Below the pieces are notes generated by a model. It ran no database searches, was not told the DNA's origin, and saw nothing but the letters and a program-made list of their open reading frames with translations. The position numbers and the translations under genes are program-made. From contig CM041783.1 of NCBI GenBank assembly GCA_023374045.1, forward strand, positions 91,299,298 through 91,363,297: DNA of 64,000 nucleotides. The letters are read 5' to 3'. The stretch comes from Limonium bicolor. Taxonomy: Eukaryota > Streptophyta > Magnoliopsida > Caryophyllales > Plumbaginaceae. How positions within the stretch are numbered: position 1 is the stretch's first letter; every line of letters begins with the position of its first letter. Positions 59,844 through 64,000 of the stretch are shown piece after piece.

Positions 59844-60885
59844 GTTACAATATCGTTCTTTGTTCAATAGTTTTCATGTGTTTGCACGTTTCGTTTAATT
59901 GCGAAACGACTCATCCTAAGAGTCACTAACCAAATGGTACTTAACTAGGAGTCAGTCTATACACTAAGTTAGATCACACAATCATACAATGTTGGTTAGT
60001 ACACACCACATACATCAAGATACATAAACAAGCAATAGGTCATTTTCATGCTTTACTCTTGATTAAGCCGACACACAAACACATACACACAAATCAGTGT
60101 AACACGGTTAGCATAAGGGGCATGAGAAAATCATACCTTACACCTTGGTTTCACTTTTACCGTGTCACCTCACATTGCTCGATTCACACATGGTCATTTG
60201 ATAATGTTTCAAACATTATTATTAATATCATGTTCATACGGTACATAAATAATTACTACTCCCGTACTTACCCCGTTGTCCTGTTATCTCGGTTTTACTC
60301 TTGTTAATTTGAGTTCTTACTTCACCCCACTCATTCTAGCACTTGTTTACACTTCTTAGGGCCTTTATAAGTCACCAAACAAGGCCTAATCATCATCTAA
60401 CATCATTAACATTCAAACCCCCATCATTAGAGGCCTTTAAAATCTTCTTGGCACATTTATGGAGGTGGTCCGGGACTTGGTCCCTACCTTAAGTCCCGGA
60501 CCAATACAGGATGCAACTTTTGCCCATTTTTACGCAATGGTCCGGGACCTTGTACCAGGCCTAAGTCCCGGATCAAAGATGATTTTGTACTCTCGGCCTT
60601 ATTTTAGGTGTGGTCCGGGACTTTGTCCAAGGACCAAGTCCCGGACCCTACTAAAACCTGCTACAAAGTTAATTTTCAACTCCAAATCAACCCTTAATCC
60701 ACACCTAATCATTCCCTAATATTTCCACATGTTTTCTACATGTTTAATCATCCTAAAACATGCTCAAAACCTCTTCAAAGCATTAGTTTAATCCACCACT
60801 CAATTCTTACTCAATTTCTACAAATTTCCATTCTCATTTCAACATTTTGCACACTTGTGCATTTCTAGCTTCTCCTCAACACTTT
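59844..60885 (-). mobile_element. LTR-D, middle part, resumed after Athila
   Basis: Continuation of LTR-D (one CATAT copy belongs to it). It carries a three-unit hairpin array. It ends at ACTTT (60881-60885), where LTR-E begins. Confidence 0.6.
60467..60647. repeat. Inverted-repeat hairpin array in LTR-D
   Basis: Three units of 36 nt start at 60467, 60539 and 60612 (spacing 72 and 73). Units 1 and 3 have perfect 12-bp stems GGTCCGGGACTT/AAGTCCCGGACC. Unit 2 has 10 bp with one G-T pair. The 36-37-nt linkers are unrelated. Confidence 0.92.
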
Positions 60886-61265
60886 TGTAACACCCCCAAC
60901 TCATAAAGCCATACTTATCTCATAAACCTCCCTTCTCTTTTATTAACTTTGCAGCGGATTCCTTACAATATTTGGTGTTACCGCAGTTAGTCACCCACGT
61001 GACCAACTAGGCATACTACAATCTCCAAGATCTAGCTACGGTATGATGGACCCGAATATACCGAACATTAGAACTTACAAGCTGTAACCACTTACATAAC
61101 AAATCTTACAATCTTCTCACATCCTATACAACTTACTAACTCAAGATACCATATGAGAGTACATGCACAACTCGTAGGTCACACTTAAACCCATAATACA
61201 TCTACCCACCCCAACTTACTCTCAGGACGGTTGCCTTTTGACATTCACCTACGAAATAAAAACAG

Positions 61266-61278
61266 CCCCCAAAGGGGG
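61266..61278 (-). other. Hairpin CCCCC/GGGGG in LTR-E
   Basis: A five-bp stem with an AAA loop about 380 nt from the LTR end. Followed on the sense strand by TTCGTAGGTGAA. Confidence 0.6.
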
Positions 61279-62544
61279 TCAGTGAAATTGTTGGTACGAT
61301 CCTCTCATGGCCCCCAAGCTAACGTGGCTACGACAACTAATTGTCGATAGCATGGAGGTTGATTATATGCACAACATATAAAGTGCAATAAACAACAAGC
61401 CACATATGAACAATCAAAGTTCAAACACAATGAATGACTTAAAAGCGTTCTCTTATTTAGTGAGTTATTCATTAACTCCTTAAGTTTTTATTCCTCTTAA
61501 TCTCAGTCCATTCTTGTCTTACAACAATCTTAATCCTTATCTCAGTCTTAGAATACAAACCATTCTTTAAATAGAAATGGTTGTATCTTATCTCAGTTCT
61601 TATTTCAATTAAGTCAACCGTTCTTTAATTAGAATGGTTATACTTAATCCATTGTTTATTTTTGTCGGGTCAAAAGTAACCCTAGCCAGCGGGCGAGAAC
61701 TGCGCTGGTTCAATAAACAATAATTCTCAAATTAGTTGGGATTTAGGTAGATCCCACCACACCATCTTAATGCCTCCTACCTTGGACTGGAAATCCAATG
61801 TAGCTGAGCCGGCAACCGACACTAGGCGACGAGTCCAAAGACAAGTCCTTATGCGTAAGTCGGATCTGAATCAGATACCAACCCCCTTTCCTTAACATGC
61901 ACCGGAGTCAGTCCCGGATTCCTCACTTCCCTCGAGTTCTAGTTAGTAGAAGTCTCAAGACAATGTTTGTTGGTTAAACCTCTTTCAGTTACTAAGCAAA
62001 CAATATTTGGGAGTGTTCCTTAATCTCTCACAATTCTTTACTAAACATTAGTTAGTAAGTTCTCACAGTACGTTGTGTTAGTTTTCAAACATCACACACA
62101 ACAATTCAATAAACACAATATTCCAGTTGCATGCTTTATCTTGCTTAGTGGGCACACAAAAACAAATAGCACACAAGCCGAGAGACACCTCGTTAGCAAG
62201 CAGGTCACAAGAAGAACTATACCGTTCACCGTTGGTCGTTCGGTTGCTTACTCTCCTCCGGAGTCCAAATACTCAAACCCTAAAACATTCATCCAATTGA
62301 GGTTGTTAATTACTTCCAATTTACTTAACTTACTTAGCCACTAATGATCCTCACCTAAAATCACTTAAGTTCTTATAAACTTAACCTTAAACACTTAAAT
62401 CCTTTACTTAACTTAATCCCTTAAGTCCTTATATGCTTGTTTATCTAATCATCATTACCCTCTTAATAGCTTACTACTAATACCTCTTATCTTTCTTAAG
62501 ATTTCTTTTCTCTTTATATATATATATGGCCGGCCGACCCTACC

Positions 62545-62774
62545 GACCGACCCTGCCCAGGGTCGGTCCATTCCAAGGACATTCTGGTTTGAAAAATTCC
62601 TACTCGACCGACCTCGCCAAGGTCGGTCCTAAGGTAAGTCCATTCCAGTAACATTTTACTGTCTAAAAATTTTGCCCCGACCGACCTTGTCCATGGTCGG
62701 TCCTAAGGTCGGTCCATTCCAGAGAGTTTCCTGCGTGTGTATTTTGAGCCTGACCGACCTTGCCAAGGTCGGTC
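62545..62774. repeat. Inverted-repeat hairpin array in LTR-E
   Basis: Four units of GACCGACC-loop-GGTCGGTC start at 62545, 62606, 62679 and 62752 (spacing 61, 73, 73). Unit 1 has CCCT/AGGG where unit 4 has CCTT/AAGG, so pairing is kept. A second GGTCGGTCC or similar (TAAGGT...) follows units 2-4. Confidence 0.92.
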
Positions 62775-63455
62775 CTAAGGTAGGTCGGCTCTAGAAACTT
62801 ATTTCTAAGTGTTAAATTCACCCAAAACCTCACCACAAGTGTTCTAATGTGTTCCAACATCATTTAGGCACTTAAACTCACCTTTAAACATCCTCTAAAC
62901 TCATTAATTCACCCACCAAAGATTCTCTTAACCATTTACCCAATTCTTAAAAAATTCTTACACTTAACACTTGATTCCTTACACCTCCCACTTGTGATTT
63001 TGTCCAATCTTCTTTTATTCTCTCCAAATGCATCCCAACCTGTTCTAACACCATTTAAACACCTTAAACATCTCTTCATTGCTTACAACTCCATTTCATA
63101 TCCACCCAAATATTGTAATTTGTTTACACTTAAAACCTTGAACATTCTTGCATTTTTTTTCCTTATTACACATTTCTAACCTCATCTCAAGTGCTACTAC
63201 TTACCAATTCTTTTCACAACTCTTCTTAGAGTGTGTTAACCTCATCTCTTCAATTCTAACTCCATATCTTATGGTCCACCAACTTAGTTATACTAAACTT
63301 AACCTCATTTCATCTCCTTGTACAATTCCCTCCTTTACATTTTCTACTCATCCTTTTCAAGCTTGCACATACCTAAGCTTTTCTAGCCATACTCCTAACA
63401 CCTTACACCTCCTCTCATTCATCTTGACTATGCTAAACCCTTATTAAGCAACTTT

Positions 63456-64000
63456 CATCTCTTCCACCCAAATCCACTCATTGCCTTCAAGGTTATATAA
63501 ACTTGACCATACCTAAATTATCACAAGACTTTTGAACACCATTTCTCATAGATTTTTGCACGAGTATTAGTATTCCTATTACCATGATTTTGGTGTGTTT
63601 AATACACCCACCTAACCTCTAATTCCTCCTATACCACTCTAAGTCATTCTAATCCTCAAGAACTACTTAATCAACTCATTTCCACTCAAACTCCTTTCAA
63701 TGATTCCTAGTAAGCCCTAGGTCATATTGATTCACATCCACCCCTTAAACACTTTGTTTTCTACTCAAATTTCACCATTGCTCCTCTAGTACATTATCAT
63801 GCCCCAACGCATTGTTTTTCTCATTCAATCATCTCACTCACATCAAATCCTTTCTCATCATATTTTCTCACCCAAATCAACTCATTCATAACAAACTTAA
63901 TATAGTGCAATAATCTTAAATTGCATAGCACTAAGGCTCGTAAATGACATGGCTCTTAAGCCTTTAAATGACTTAAACTTAAACACTGAATTTCCCATAT
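63456..64000 (-). mobile_element. Probable continuation of LTR-D to the window edge
   Basis: If LTR-E is a solo insertion, LTR-D resumes here. The sequence is C/T-rich with a TATATAA near 63495, and no gene is seen. The LTR start would lie outside the window. Confidence 0.35.

Larger units (their letters stand above)
60886..63450 (-). mobile_element. LTR-E: minus-strand LTR related to LTR-D, probably solo
   Basis: The left end TGTAACACCCCC, the CCGCTGCAA motif, CACCCACGTGAC and a C5/G5 hairpin parallel LTR-D. No primer site adjoins it, so it is not a 5' LTR. ACTTT is found at 60881-60885 and 63451-63455, giving a right end ...AAGCA and length about 2.57 kb. The left end is firm. The right end rests on a 5-bp match plus CA and could be chance. 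Confidence 0.55.

Noticed and set aside
60467..60647. CRISPR-like geometry (36-nt palindromic repeats, 36-nt spacers)
   Set aside because: Only three or four imperfect units, inside plant LTRs, with no cas genes. The resemblance is in spacing only.

Overview
This window reads as nuclear DNA from a flowering plant in a gene-poor, repeat-rich chromosomal region. I find no intact host gene. Almost everything assignable is Ty3/gypsy LTR retrotransposon, nested and broken, plus one Mutator-like (MULE) transposase pseudogene. The species cannot be read from the sequence. Plant origin rests on the lineages seen: Athila with a tRNA-Asp primer site, Tat/Ogre with a second RNase H domain, and long LTRs ending in GGTGTTACA.

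Left third (1-13752). Three LTRs of one TGTAACRCCC-type family lie in unassigned sequence: LTR-A (1-1196, cut by the window edge), LTR-B (1572-7152, a solo LTR of about 5.6 kb with target duplication AAAAG) and LTR-C (7914-10792, minus strand). From about 10.8 to 13.75 kb there is unassigned sequence, then a promoter-like segment and a GC-rich repeat.

Centre (13753-42367). This is a Tat/Ogre-lineage complex. A minus-strand element without pol has a complete 3' LTR (13753-19350), a repeat-rich interior, a tRNA-Arg-like primer site (26211-26228) and a 5' LTR truncated at 29959. It is joined head-on to the 3' half of a plus-strand element: RT end, RNase H, archaeal-type RNase H, integrase (29958-32580), a 3' UTR with an array of about 180-bp units, and a 6.2-kb 3' LTR (36201-42367). 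Both outer edges are the 3' (U5) ends of LTRs, and both are flanked by GGTCG.

Right third (42368-64000). A fragmentary plus-strand coding region and a minus-strand MULE transposase pseudogene come first. Next is LTR-D (from 45552, minus strand, tRNA-iMet-type primer site). LTR-D is interrupted by a full-length 12.9-kb Athila element (46911-59838, target duplication CATAT) and probably by a second solo LTR, LTR-E (60886-63450). Athila encodes gag, protease, RT, RNase H, integrase and a separate downstream ORF2, all broken mainly by frameshifts.

The strongest unexplained signal is a set of inverted-repeat arrays in Athila (both LTRs and the interior), LTR-D and LTR-E. Each array has 3-4 hairpins spaced about 70-74 nt apart. 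The stem sequences differ, but each pairs with itself. A second signal is a short hairpin about 280-450 nt from the 3' end of all five TGTAACRCCC-type LTRs, whose two arms differ between copies yet still match. All alignments were made by eye.
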